This document shows, one piece after another, positions 1-8,884 of a stretch of 33,324 bases of DNA. Every line of letters starts with the position of its first letter. The first letter of the stretch is position 1. Below the pieces are notes generated by a model. The model had not been told where the DNA came from. It saw only the letters and a list, made by a program, of their open reading frames with translations, and made no database searches. Origin of the DNA: Schoenoplectus triqueter (taxonomy: Eukaryota > Streptophyta > Magnoliopsida > Poales > Cyperaceae); assembly GCA_964058805.1 (NCBI GenBank), contig CAXKVV010000373.1:1-33324 (forward strand), in the 5' to 3' direction. The position numbers were made by a program, and so were the translations under genes.

Positions 1-550
1 ACGAAGAACTGAATTAAATGTTAATAAAAATAAGTTTCTAGATTGAAAATATCAGAGAGGTCTAACTCAACTGTGTTTATAAAGTATTTTTTCTCTCTTA
101 TCTTTCTTCTATTTTACACCTCTATTTATAATATTGGGCGTCATAAATGTACCGGCCTACCTATATAAGTTTACTTTTAGACTTTCCTATCTTAGATACA
201 TGACATTAAATGTCTAGTCATACTTCTGTCATTTTCACTACTGTTATCATCAGCTGTCTCTGACACATGCGGCAGATATCAGAAGTGTACTGTTATTCAT
301 CCATCTCGAGTTCATCTCGAGCTTCATCCATCTTGAATTTATCTCGAGATTTTTGATGTTCTCGATCTATTAGGCTCTGGTCCATCTCGAGCTTTATCTT
401 TGACTTGTGCTCGCTGTTCTTCCTCGAGCTCCTCTTCTCGAGCTTTCTTCTTGAACTGCTCTTCTCGAGCTTTCTTCTCGAGCTATCTTATCGAGCTTTC
501 TTCTCGAGCTATCTTCTCGAGCTGAGACTTAAAGGTTATAATTTCCAACA
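1..550 (-). mobile_element. LTR retrotransposon LTR, copy 1 (runs off the left edge)
   Basis: Read on the minus strand this starts TGTTGGAAAT at 550 and carries a TATA box (TATAAATA, complement of 123-130), followed by a transcribed leader rich in AGAGA. The same sequence recurs at 2638-3120 in the same orientation. Comparison with that copy suggests about 28 bases of the 3' end lie outside the window. The TGTTGG start, internal TATA box and two dispersed copies fit an LTR, probably copia-like. No primer-binding site or polypurine tract is visible beside it, so it may be a solo LTR. The family is not identified. Confidence 0.6.
298..526. repeat. CTCGAG-rich degenerate minisatellite inside the LTR
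   Basis: About ten CTCGAG hexamers lie in roughly 225 bases. In the right half they form a degenerate 17-18 base repeat of the type CTCGAGCTTTCTT / CTCGAGCTATCTT. It lies upstream of the minus-strand TATA box, so it occupies the LTR promoter (U3) region. A shorter, more decayed version is in the second LTR copy (3000-3115), and CTCGA motifs also occur at 2566-2625. Confidence 0.75.
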
Positions 551-1679
551 TCGGTTAAGGGTTTCAAACTGATCTTACTCACTTCTTTGACTGGAAAACA
601 TATCACATGCTCAAACTAATCTTAGTTGAAAAATGGCAATACATAGCATGGTTTGCCACTGAACTTTAATTGATTTGCTGACTGGTTGATGTGAGCTGTT
701 GTTTTTTGAAATCTAAAGAAGATAATATAATTTTAATTAGATTAGATCATAAAAGGGTACTTTTATGGAAGAAAAAAAAAAGGATTACAACAATGAAGTT
801 ATAATGCCATTTTAAGTGCTATACAATTAAATTAGGGGGGGAAATCTATATTATCCATATATTTTTTTTTTGTACTTTTCCATTTGCTCACATTTTGTAA
901 AAAAAAATTAGTGAAGAAAAGGAAATTTCAGGTTAAAAAATTGCTAACACACGACATGTTTTGGCTATGTGCCTTGCACATGTAGAATATTGATATTATA
1001 AAGTTCAAAGTACTCAGCAAATAAACGAGGTACAGATTAAGTACCTATATTTTGTGCCTATAAGGTGCTAAATAACTGGGATAGCAATTAAAAGGGCTTG
1101 TCATTTTACATAGACCTTATTTCTACATAATAGGAACACTGAAATGGCCAGAGCCACTTGAAGACATCATAAAAAAATTGTTTGACTCTGGATATTCTAG
1201 CATTTGAATGAAAAGAAAGTTAAGCCATTTTCTTACCTTCCCTTAGATAATTTTTCTTTCTGTGCGTGCAGTGCTAAAGCTATCCAAGAATAAAAGTTCA
1301 TATAATAACAACAACAAAGTCTTTAATCTCAAATAAATTAGGGTAGGTTAGAAATAAAATCCAATCTGAAAACATAAGATGAGAAATCTCAAATTTTAAT
1401 AATGATAATGATGATGATGATAATGAAAATAATAATAATAAATATAAGTTCATATAATGCTGTCATTAAGTTTAGGATGGATCCTTAGCAATCAGATTAA
1501 TTGATTAAGTAGTAATTTTCACTTAATCAACATTTCGCCAATACAAACTCTTAGCAAGGTAATTGCACTTCCATTTCCCATTTTGTGTTCTTTAAAAATA
1601 GCAGCAAATTATGTGTTATCTTAATTTTGTTTTATAATAGATACTATAATTGCGCACTATACTAGTAGTAACTATATAA
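551..1679. other. AT-rich spacer, no gene seen
   Basis: No coding exon or recognisable element was found. It holds homopolymer A/T runs and a GAT/AAT-type microsatellite at about 1397-1443. Confidence 0.5.
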
Positions 1680-2388
1680 GGAAGCATGTGAGTGGCTTTA
1701 CAACGAACCACTATCCTTGGCTGCTTAATTATGGCGCTTCAAAAAAGGCATACATTAGTTACCTGATTGAATGAGATGATCAAACCTGGGAGAAAAAAAT
1801 TGGCTACAATACAAAGTCTCTGTTCAAATGTAGCTCGGATAAGTGGATCAAATTCTATAGTCTGTTAGCGCTAAGACTAGGCCTTCTGTTCATGTTCAAA
1901 CTTTCCTTTCTTATGGGGTGCAGGAAATATTCTCTTATGTATATTCCTTAGTGGACTTTTGTTCCAGCATTAAAAACTTTTCTGTATCAGTATTTGTTTT
2001 TATAGAAAACATGGATAATTGTTAATCATCGTAATATTGATAGGATGACATTCTTGTTAGGGTCAGTGGTTCATGTTACACTTTTGGGATGAAATATGGT
2101 TTAATTTGTTGCTGCGCATTTAATGCCCATGTTCATTGACTAAATTTACAAATCAGTTGATTAGGAAAACTGATGGCAAGAATTTATTTTAAAATAATTT
2201 AAAGAATAAGGTTAGTACTATATTACTATTAATTATTACTAAAAACATATTATGAATTATTCAAGTTAATTACTATTTCATACTTTTTTGTAGTATTATT
2301 CAACTTAAAAATATTAGTAATACGATAAGTTGAATAATAAAGTTACTAACTCATTTAAGCTAAATATAGCAACAGTACAGATGATAAT
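1680..2388 (+). repeat. Left arm of inverted repeat flanking the RING-H2 gene
   Basis: Nearly the whole stretch is matched by the reverse complement of 5352-6228. Anchors include the segment around 1683-1705 against 6203-6225, the region around 2040-2160 against 5580-5745, and the segment 2300-2380 against 5355-5440. The two copies differ by insertions: a block of about 56 bases at 5611-5668 and extra sequence at 5745-5890 are missing here. Identity looks like 80-90%. It may be two opposite copies of one unclassified repeat, or the arms of a foldback element. Confidence 0.7.
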
Positions 2389-2637
2389 GCATGGAATCTG
2401 CCTATCGAGTTCCTTAAAAGAAAATTGCATGTCTTTGATCTTATTCTTTGTTGAGACTAAAGTATTCCATTTTAGTTAAAGAGATTAATCCTTTGGTTCA
2501 AAATACCGTCTGATATGATAATGGATCTTTTTTTAGTGTACATGTTGACCTTCTTATCTAATTATCTCGAAATGGATTATCTCGAAATCTATCTCAAACT
2601 CTTTGAACTCGAAATACTATCTCGAGATCTGACACAT

Positions 2638-3120
2638 GTGTTAACTCTGACAAATAAAAACAGATGAAGAACTGAATTAAATGAGAATAAAATAAGTTCC
2701 TAGATGGAGGAGAAGGAAGAGAGTGTTCTGAAAACTGTTTTCTTTATAACTCAACTGTGTTTACAAAGTGTTTTCTCTCTCTTATCTCTCTTCTACTCTA
2801 CCTATCTATTTATAGTACTCGGTGTTATAAATGCACCGACCTATATGTACAAGTCTACTCTTAGATTATCATATGCTAGGTACACGACAATATATAGCCA
2901 TATTTCTGTCACTTCCACTGCTGCTCCCGTCAGTTGTCTCTGACACATGCGGCAGATGTCAGAAGTGTTCTATTCTTCATCGGGACAAGGGCTTCATCTC
3001 GAATTTTTTTCTATTCTCGAGCTGTTAGTCTCTCGTCCATCTCAAGTTTTATCTTTAAATTATGCTCGTTGTTGTTCCTCGAGCTCCTCTCATCGAGCTA
3101 TCTTCTTGAGCTCAAACAGT
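2638..3120 (-). mobile_element. LTR copy 2, truncated at its 5' end
   Basis: A second copy of the LTR at 1-550, same orientation, clearly diverged. The minus-strand 3' end appears to be ...GTTAACA at 2638 (TG...CA ends). The TATA box is the complement of 2807-2814. The match to copy 1 stops near 3110-3120, so the TGTTGG start is missing. No primer-binding site follows the end. Confidence 0.55.
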
Positions 3121-3125
3121 ACATG

Positions 3126-3690
3126 CTCAAAATATCAATAACCCGCTCGATGCATTTTTTATATCAGAATATTGTAGAATATCATATCTTACTATGTTTC
3201 AGGGAAAAATAACTTTTTAGGATTTTTTTTGAGAGATAGGCGGATAGCTAATATGATATACAAACATTTTTAATAATACTAGATTTCCGTCCAATAAAGC
3301 ATTTCTGAAGAATAAAAAAAATGAAACTAAATGTCACAAATTTCCTATTCTACATAATTTTAATATAAAGAATTTATCAAGTTACATCCAAGTTTCCAAA
3401 CTGAAAGATTGACCCGCTGGCAAAACTATATATATTTCGTGTAGGTGTGAATTATAATGCTGCATTTCTTGAGCATATTAAATATTAATATTATCTTTTT
3501 AATAAACTCTGAATTTTATGATGACATTATTAGAATAATCAACAACCGAAATATAGGTTATTGTTTAGAGTGGTTACTAAAATAGCATGACTTACGTGTA
3601 TTTTAATTAAGATAGATATAAAAGAAGAAGAAATGCGTAACTGAACGTTTTTTATAGCCATGAATCTACTTCCGGCAAAAAACAAATTGA
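3126..3690. other. AT-rich region upstream of the RING-H2 gene
   Basis: No coding sequence or repeat of note was recognised. This is the presumed distal promoter of the gene that follows. Confidence 0.4.
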
Positions 3691-3698
3691 GACGTAGG

Positions 3699-3706
3699 TA
3701 TATAAA
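3699..3706 (+). promoter_or_regulatory. TATA box of the RING-H2 gene
   Basis: TATATAAA lies 131 bases before the predicted ATG. That would place transcription start near 3730, followed by a GA-rich leader of about 100 bases (3737-3830, repeated GAGAGG/GAGGGA). Position and sequence are those of a typical plant core promoter. Confidence 0.55.
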
Positions 3707-3836
3707 GCACTTGCTAGCTATTGCTTAATTATCGAATAAGAAAGAGAGACACACGGCCGGAAGAGGGAGGGAGGGAGAGAGATAGAGGGTGAGGAGTCAA
3801 GGAGGAGCTGATCCAGAGCACGAGAGAACGAGAGAA

Positions 3837-4862
3837 ATGACAAGTGTAGGGTCGAACATCATCTTCAACGAACACCAACACGTAAGCATTTTGTTTTAAT
3901 AATACTAACATATGCTAATGATCTAGTAACTCAAGTGGTAGTTAACTAGATTGTTTAAATCCTCATAAGCACAAAATAAAATTTATAAGCTGCCCTTATC
4001 TTTCCATCAAAAATATAATACTAGCAAACTAGCAGTGTAGCCACAAGCGGATATCAACAATCACTCTTCTTTTATTTATTACATCTATTTAATTTAATCA
4101 ACTTTCAACTAAAAAAAATATAATATTATAAAATTACGACAATTTAATTATCATTGCAAAAATATTGGTTAATTGATGGGATATTTTATCCTTTTGCCAT
4201 TAATCACAAATTGTGAGTCAACATGGTTTTGTCACCTCTTCATATGATTTTTTTTTATCTTAAGAATTCATGGTTCTTTGTCTAGATCTAACAAAAAGCC
4301 ATGTTGAGTCAGGATTTGTGATTAATGACAAAGGATAAAATACCTATTACATGAAATTGCCGTTACATGTAGCAGTAGCATAAACTATAATGAATCGAGT
4401 GCAGAATTATATATACCTATTACATGAAATTGTGATGTTTGGTACATCATAGAATGACGGTACATATAGTTGGTGGGAGATCAGTGTTATTGTTTTCATC
4501 CTGGCACTCGTGCTTTCCATATTGATATGGATCTGTTATCGGGCCACGCGCCATGTGAAAGCGTGGTGGCTCTACAGAGAATGTCCAATATGCCTTCGGG
4601 CATATGATCCATTGGATACAATCACAAAACTACCATGCTGTCACGAGTTTCATGCGGCTTGCGTCGAACAGTGGCGGCAGACAGGACACGATACTTGTCC
4701 GACTTGCCGAGGCCCAATGAATTCTCAATCATCGATTGAGATGAGCACTTTAGAGGTACAGCACATATTTTTATTTTATTATTTTATTTGTGTAATTAGT
4801 TTTTCCATTTTCGTCGTCGTTATATTTGTTTATTATTTTGATTGCAGGCAGGGGCTTCTTAG
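3837..4862 (+). CDS. RING-H2 membrane-anchored E3 ubiquitin ligase (ATL-like), three exons
   Basis: Gene model: exons 3837-3881, 4453-4755 and 4848-4862, giving 120 residues. Both introns have GT-AG borders (GTAAGC...CATAG and GTACAG...TTGCAG) and keep phase 0. Residues 25-44 form one hydrophobic membrane helix. Residues 59-100 form a RING-H2 finger with all eight zinc ligands: C59, C62, C77, H79, H82, C85, C97, C100. It also has P98 and W89, the E2-contact tryptophan region. Such proteins pass ubiquitin from an E2 to a substrate at a membrane; the substrate is unknown. It is short for the ATL family and lacks a long C-terminal tail. A TATA box and a polyadenylation signal frame it. Exon 1 rests on the splice sites and reading frame only, so it is the least certain part. 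Confidence 0.75.
4176..4352. mobile_element. Hairpin (MITE-like) element in intron 1
   Basis: Two arms of about 52 bases, 4180-4236 and 4290-4347, are nearly perfect reverse complements around a loop of about 55-80 bases. The outer ends read TATTTTATCC and GGATAAAATA. A non-coding hairpin of about 175 bases within an intron fits a miniature inverted-repeat element. No clear target-site duplication was found. Confidence 0.6.
4341..4432 (+). repeat. 19-base direct repeat just before exon 2
   Basis: The sequence TACCTATTACATGAAATTG occurs at 4341-4359 and again at 4414-4432, either side of a 54-base spacer, immediately before the exon 2 splice acceptor. It may be a local duplication or a footprint left by an element. 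Confidence 0.7.
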
Positions 4863-4886
4863 CAAGGTCTAAGGCGCGCAGTGCTG

Positions 4887-4892
4887 AATAAA
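4887..4892 (+). terminator. Polyadenylation signal of the RING-H2 gene
   Basis: AATAAA starts 25 bases after the stop codon of the spliced reading frame. It supports the end of the gene model, though the true cleavage site may lie further down in the AT-rich stretch to about 5060. Confidence 0.45.
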
Positions 4893-4899
4893 TTATCAT

Positions 4900-5351
4900 G
4901 CACTAGCCAGACTACTGCGCTATCTGCGGTGCATTCGTATTTTATTTTATTTGGTATTTTAATGTTTGTGCATAGGTTTTCCTTACTGTTATGTATTTTC
5001 TATTTGATATCCATTATGACTTATAGAAAATGCGTGTGCTAGTGTAAATATATGTTGGGTGTAAATATTGAGAGTTAGATTGAGTTATATTGCAAAAAGG
5101 AAGTTTTATTTTAATTGTTGTGTTTGTTTTGTTTTAGCATACAATATTGCTATATGCTTTGTTGAGGCTGGAGAGATGGTAAACCATTCAAAAACCCAAA
5201 TTTCCGGAGGCGCTCAGCATGGTTTGCAAACTCGGCCGAGTTTTATCGGAATCGTCAATCACCGAGCCGATTAACCTCTGAGTCACGCGGCTGGATGATT
5301 TTGTGAACAAACTCAGATTTTGTGAATCACCGAAAATCGGCCGATTTTGAC
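4900..5351. other. 3' flank of the RING-H2 gene, no further gene
   Basis: A T-rich stretch to about 5060 could be 3' UTR. Around 5230-5340 there are repeated CGGCCGA/GATTTT-type motifs just before the inverted-repeat arm. The open frame at 5068-5274 has no recognisable domain and was not called. Confidence 0.4.
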
Positions 5352-6228
5352 CTATCATATGTACCGTTGCTATTATTTAGCTTAAATGAGTTTGTAACTT
5401 TCTTACTCAACTTATCATATTACTAATATTTTTAAGTTGCATAATACAACAAAAAGTATGAAATAGTAATTAATATGAATAATTCATAATACGTTTTTAG
5501 CTATAATTAATAGTAATAGTACAAACCTTATTCATTAAAATATTTTAAAATAAATTCCTGCCATCATTTTTCCTAATCAACTGGTTTGTAAATTTAGTCA
5601 ATGAACATGATACAATCACCTAAAATGCTATTTAAGAAGATGCGACGAATAGTATGGGATTGTAGGGCATAAATGCACGGCAACAAATTAAAACCATATT
5701 TCATCCCAAAAGTGTAACATGAACAATTGACCCTAACAAGAATGTCACTCTGTTCTAGAGTTTCTAGCCTTCTAGGACAGTCTAGCTCTTTTTCTATTTT
5801 TCAAAACTTACCCGTTTTAATGAATTACTTCTGATTAACGGATGAAAAATGATCTTCAATTACGCATTTCTTCATCTTGTTTTATATCAATCTTACAATT
5901 TTGATGCTGGAATGAAAATCCACTAGGGAATATACTTAAGAGAATATTCCCTGCTCCCCACAAGAAAGGAAAGCTTGAACAGGAAAGGAAAGCTTGAACA
6001 GGAAAGGAAGGCCTATTTAGTCTTAGTGCTAGGCTGCTAGCAGACTACCAGTTTTGATCCACTTATCCGAGCTAATTTTGAACAGAGGCTTTGTATTGTA
6101 GCCCAATTTTTCTCCGAGTCTTAACCATCTCATTCAACCAGATAACCAACTTATACCACTTTCGAAGCGCCATAAGCAAACAGGCATAGTGGTTCGTTGT
6201 AAAGCCACTCACATGCTTCCTTAATCCA
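5352..6228 (-). repeat. Right arm of inverted repeat flanking the RING-H2 gene
   Basis: Reverse complement of 1680-2388 with extra internal segments (5611-5668 and about 5745-5890), and a short duplicated GGAAAGCTTGAACA unit at 5966-6005. On the minus strand a 60-residue open frame spans 6072-6254. The matching stretch in the left arm is broken, so it may be a relic of a coding exon carried by the repeat. No domain was recognised. Confidence 0.7.
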
Positions 6229-7190
6229 TTGTTCAAAGAGTTGTCAATTGTCATAATTTCTAAATTAGGCTATGAAAAAAATATATAGAAAGATATCTAA
6301 TATCATTATAACAATAAGTAGCATTAACGAAACTAGATCATTTCTTTGCTCAACAAACATTAACTAAATTTGGTTACAAATTTTGAAATGATTTGAATCA
6401 TTATTGTTAAACATAATTTGAAACTTAATTTTGTACTTTATGAATAACAAACGTCATTTTGGATACTGATCAAACATTGTGAGTCAAAGTAACCAAGCAT
6501 TCTTAGCCCTTTTTTAATTAAGAAAAATAAAATATTTAGACAAATTCGTATGAATTTTCGAGATATAAGTTGGCCGGATTCACCAACTCCGTCCCCAAAA
6601 AAGTTGAGTTGCCCCGTCCCCAGATTGGAATCGGACCTCCCAAGTGCGTCCCCAAAATGAGGTCGAGCCCGGAACTCCGTCCCCAGACTAAATTTTGTTT
6701 TACACACAAGTTATAACACATTAAATACACGGTGAATCAGATCACCAATTATGGGTCTTGCCCATCCACCACTTTTCTTTGTTTCTAATTAATAATAATT
6801 GCGTATATACGAATATGCCCTTAAAAAATGGAATTAGTTATAGATATACTCTTGTTTGGTTGATGGCAAAAATTTTCAAGCCGTTCCGTTACATTCTGTT
6901 ATCAAAGTGACTTACCCATTAAAAAATGCATGTAAAATTAATTTATTAATAATGTTCATTAACTTTAATCTCTTATACAGTAGAAAATTGAACCAAGCAA
7001 AATAAATTAATAATTTTTTTTTAGTTAAGTTCTATCCAGCCTTTCCATATCCTTCCATATCTTGTTACAAATCAAACTTTTGATGATGACCTATTAATAT
7101 ATAATTAAAATAGACTATAAAGAGATGTTAACATAAACTTGTAGCATTTAAAATATAGAATCTATTATACAAAAAATATATCATTTTCAG
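6229..7190. other. AT-rich spacer with a GTCCCCA cluster
   Basis: No gene was recognised. The only structure is a locally GC-richer patch, 6588-6690, with four GTCCCCA motifs at irregular spacing of about 20-35 bases. Confidence 0.4.
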
Positions 7191-7355
7191 ACGAAGTATC
7201 AATGTAGAGACCTGATGGGAACCATGCTTGGACTTCAAGAGAAGCTCCGTATCTATGGTGAAACCGTGCTTGCACTTCTTGCAAGAGGAGGAACAGAGGT
7301 TGGATCCTGTGCCGCCGCCAACAGCATTGAACAGGGGGCAGTAATCGGATTGTGA
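7191..7355 (+). pseudogene. Exon-like fragment of an unrecognised gene
   Basis: An open frame of 54 codons follows a good splice acceptor (TCATTTTCAG ending at 7190) and ends at TGA 7353-7355. The other two frames are stopped within 25 bases. The composition is richer in GC than the flanks. The peptide contains LQEKLRIYGETVLALLARGG, which looks like a structured helical segment. No upstream exon was found on this strand, so it is probably a stranded or captured last exon. The family was not identified. Confidence 0.4.
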
Positions 7356-7795
7356 TATCTTATCGGGTCAGGTTCAAACCTATTAGTTAATCGGGTACTA
7401 AATTTAAAAAATCATGTTTTGAGAGTAACTGAATAAAATGATTAATAAGCCCACATGTCATTTAAGTATAACCGCAAAATGAAGTAATGAAAATTGTACC
7501 AGATCCAATGTAGGGCTGGTACTGAGTCCTTGGTGTAGGTGTCAATGCTTATAAGACTATATGCTTGTAAGCAAATCCCAATGCCTGAAATGGAAAATGT
7601 AGTAACAAAAAGCAATATCTATACAATCTCAGCCAAAAAACAAGAGAAAAATAGAATAACACTATATGCGAAATCAATGAAGGAAAGGAACACACTTCGC
7701 ACGAGTCAGCACATGATGGGTAACCATGTTGTGTTGGAGGCTTGGTACAGCCTGTGACCACTTCCTTTGATGCACCTACAAAAATAATGTACTAA
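7356..7795. other. Spacer, no supported gene
   Basis: Open frames on both strands here overlap each other and show no domain. A possible splice acceptor on the minus strand near 7780 precedes GC-richer sequence to about 7690, but no exon could be fixed. Confidence 0.3.
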
Positions 7796-8050
7796 TTAGC
7801 ACTCCATTGTTAAAAGTTGAGTATTTACTACTGTCAACCCAGATCTTAACTGTTGTAACATTTCTTTGTACTCTATAAGATGGCATGCAACTTGTTCGCT
7901 CTGCTGATGAAACTCATTCTTATCAGATATGTCCAATTTCATTTCATCATGCTTGATCCGTATAGGACAACCATTTTGCTTAAGAAGTTCATCTTTATCC
8001 AACACTTTATTCTTTATCCATCTAACAAAAGTATCCAAAACAAGGCAAGA
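7796..8050 (-). pseudogene. Exon-like fragment, charged helical protein, unrecognised
   Basis: The minus-strand frame is open from just after a TTAG splice-acceptor-like site (8051-8054) to a stop at 7796-7798, 84 codons with no ATG start. The peptide is rich in K, D, E and Q (for example KNKVLDKDELLKQNG and EYKEMLQQLRSGLTVVNTQL), suggesting a coiled coil. It lies 137 bases from the NDR-like exon on the same strand but does not resemble that family's next exon. This suggests fragments of different genes side by side. Confidence 0.4.
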
Positions 8051-8186
8051 CTAATGTTGTATCCCTATCCCTTCAATCTTATACAATCTCAGACTTTCAC
8101 TGAGTTCCTTTTTCAAGAGGTAAAAGGGATAATTGAAGGATTTCTAACATAGATAAGATCTTATATAAGATTTAAAATTAATTAAC

Positions 8187-8270
8187 CAAAATAATCAAGT
8201 CCGCAATTTGATCAGCTAGGTCATCAGCACTCAATACAGGATAATCTGATGGAATCGGAACTGCTCCTAA
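8187..8270 (-). pseudogene. Single exon of an NDR/SF21-like (N-Myc downregulated-like) gene
   Basis: On the minus strand, exactly 28 codons lie between an acceptor (TTACAG ending at 8271) and a donor (GTTAAT from 8186). The encoded peptide includes DYPVLSADDLADQIAD, the segment that plant NDL/SF21 alpha-beta hydrolase-fold proteins carry before the 'VMC...GAYIL' segment, and the exon ends where I recall the plant exon ending. The neighbouring exons of that family are absent on both sides. It is therefore a lone exon, probably moved by a transposon or left after gene loss. The family call is from memory of the motif. Confidence 0.5.
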
Positions 8271-8312
8271 CTGTAACAATTCTTGACAAAAAAAAACATT
8301 AATAAATAATCA

Positions 8313-8395
8313 CTATTAGTAAATTTGATGAAATTATGGTCTATTACAGTAAAAAAAAAGTGGTCTATTAGTAAAATTGATGAAATTATAGTCAG
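8313..8395 (+). repeat. Tandem duplication of about 48 bases
   Basis: The segment from ATTAGTAAATTTGATGAAAT near 8313 recurs, slightly changed, near 8359. It sits immediately before the LTR that starts at 8396. Confidence 0.5.
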
Positions 8396-8859
8396 TGTTG
8401 AAAGATAAACTTAATTTTAGTATTAAAATTAAATAAATTAGAAAATAAAAGGAGACTCTTTGGCTTCAGCACTTTGGCAGAATTTTAAAACTGATTAATG
8501 ATAGTATTTGAAGGGGCAAATGGACGTGGAATTTAGTGTATGACCTATGGATGGAAAGCTATTGAAGTCTAGTTTCCAATGGTTTAAATTTCAAGTCGTT
8601 TGGAGTTCCCTATGAGAGTTATGGTAATTTTAGTGGACAGGAGTCAGCTGAAAGGGTGCTGTTTAAAATTCTATTTTTATTATATATTTTTATTACGAAT
8701 TTCTAGAGTCTTCTTAGATGTTTAGTATATATAAAGAGTTGTATTTTGTTGTTTTGTAAGTAAGAAAGTTATAAGAGTCAATAGAAAATATTTGCTTATT
8801 TTTATCCATCTTTCTCTTATCTTTTCTCATTTATCTACCAACCTCTAATTCTATAAAAT
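8396..8859 (+). mobile_element. 5' LTR of a plus-strand retrotransposon (internal region lost)
   Basis: Begins TGTTGAAAG at 8396, has a TATA box (TATATATAAAG, 8726-8736) and a pyrimidine-rich leader, and is followed at 8860 by a primer-binding site. The precise 3' end is not clear: there is no obvious CA directly before the binding site. None of the element's own internal sequence follows; at about 8885 the DNA switches to a minus-strand copia element. Confidence 0.5.
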
Positions 8860-8871
8860 TGGTATCAGAGC
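8860..8871 (+). other. Primer-binding site, initiator tRNA-Met type
   Basis: TGGTATCAGAGC is the standard plant LTR-retrotransposon primer-binding site, complementary to the 3' end of initiator tRNA-Met. It fixes the orientation of the LTR to its left as plus. Confidence 0.8.
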
Positions 8872-8884
8872 AAGGGTCAAATGA

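Noticed and set aside
551..2637. LTR copies at 1-550 and 2638-3120 as the two ends of one intact element
   Set aside because: No primer-binding site, polypurine tract or coding sequence lies between them, copy 2 is truncated, and the space is largely a separate inverted-repeat arm.
7549..7761. Overlapping open frames on both strands
   Set aside because: They overlap each other and neither has a recognisable domain; exon borders could not be fixed.
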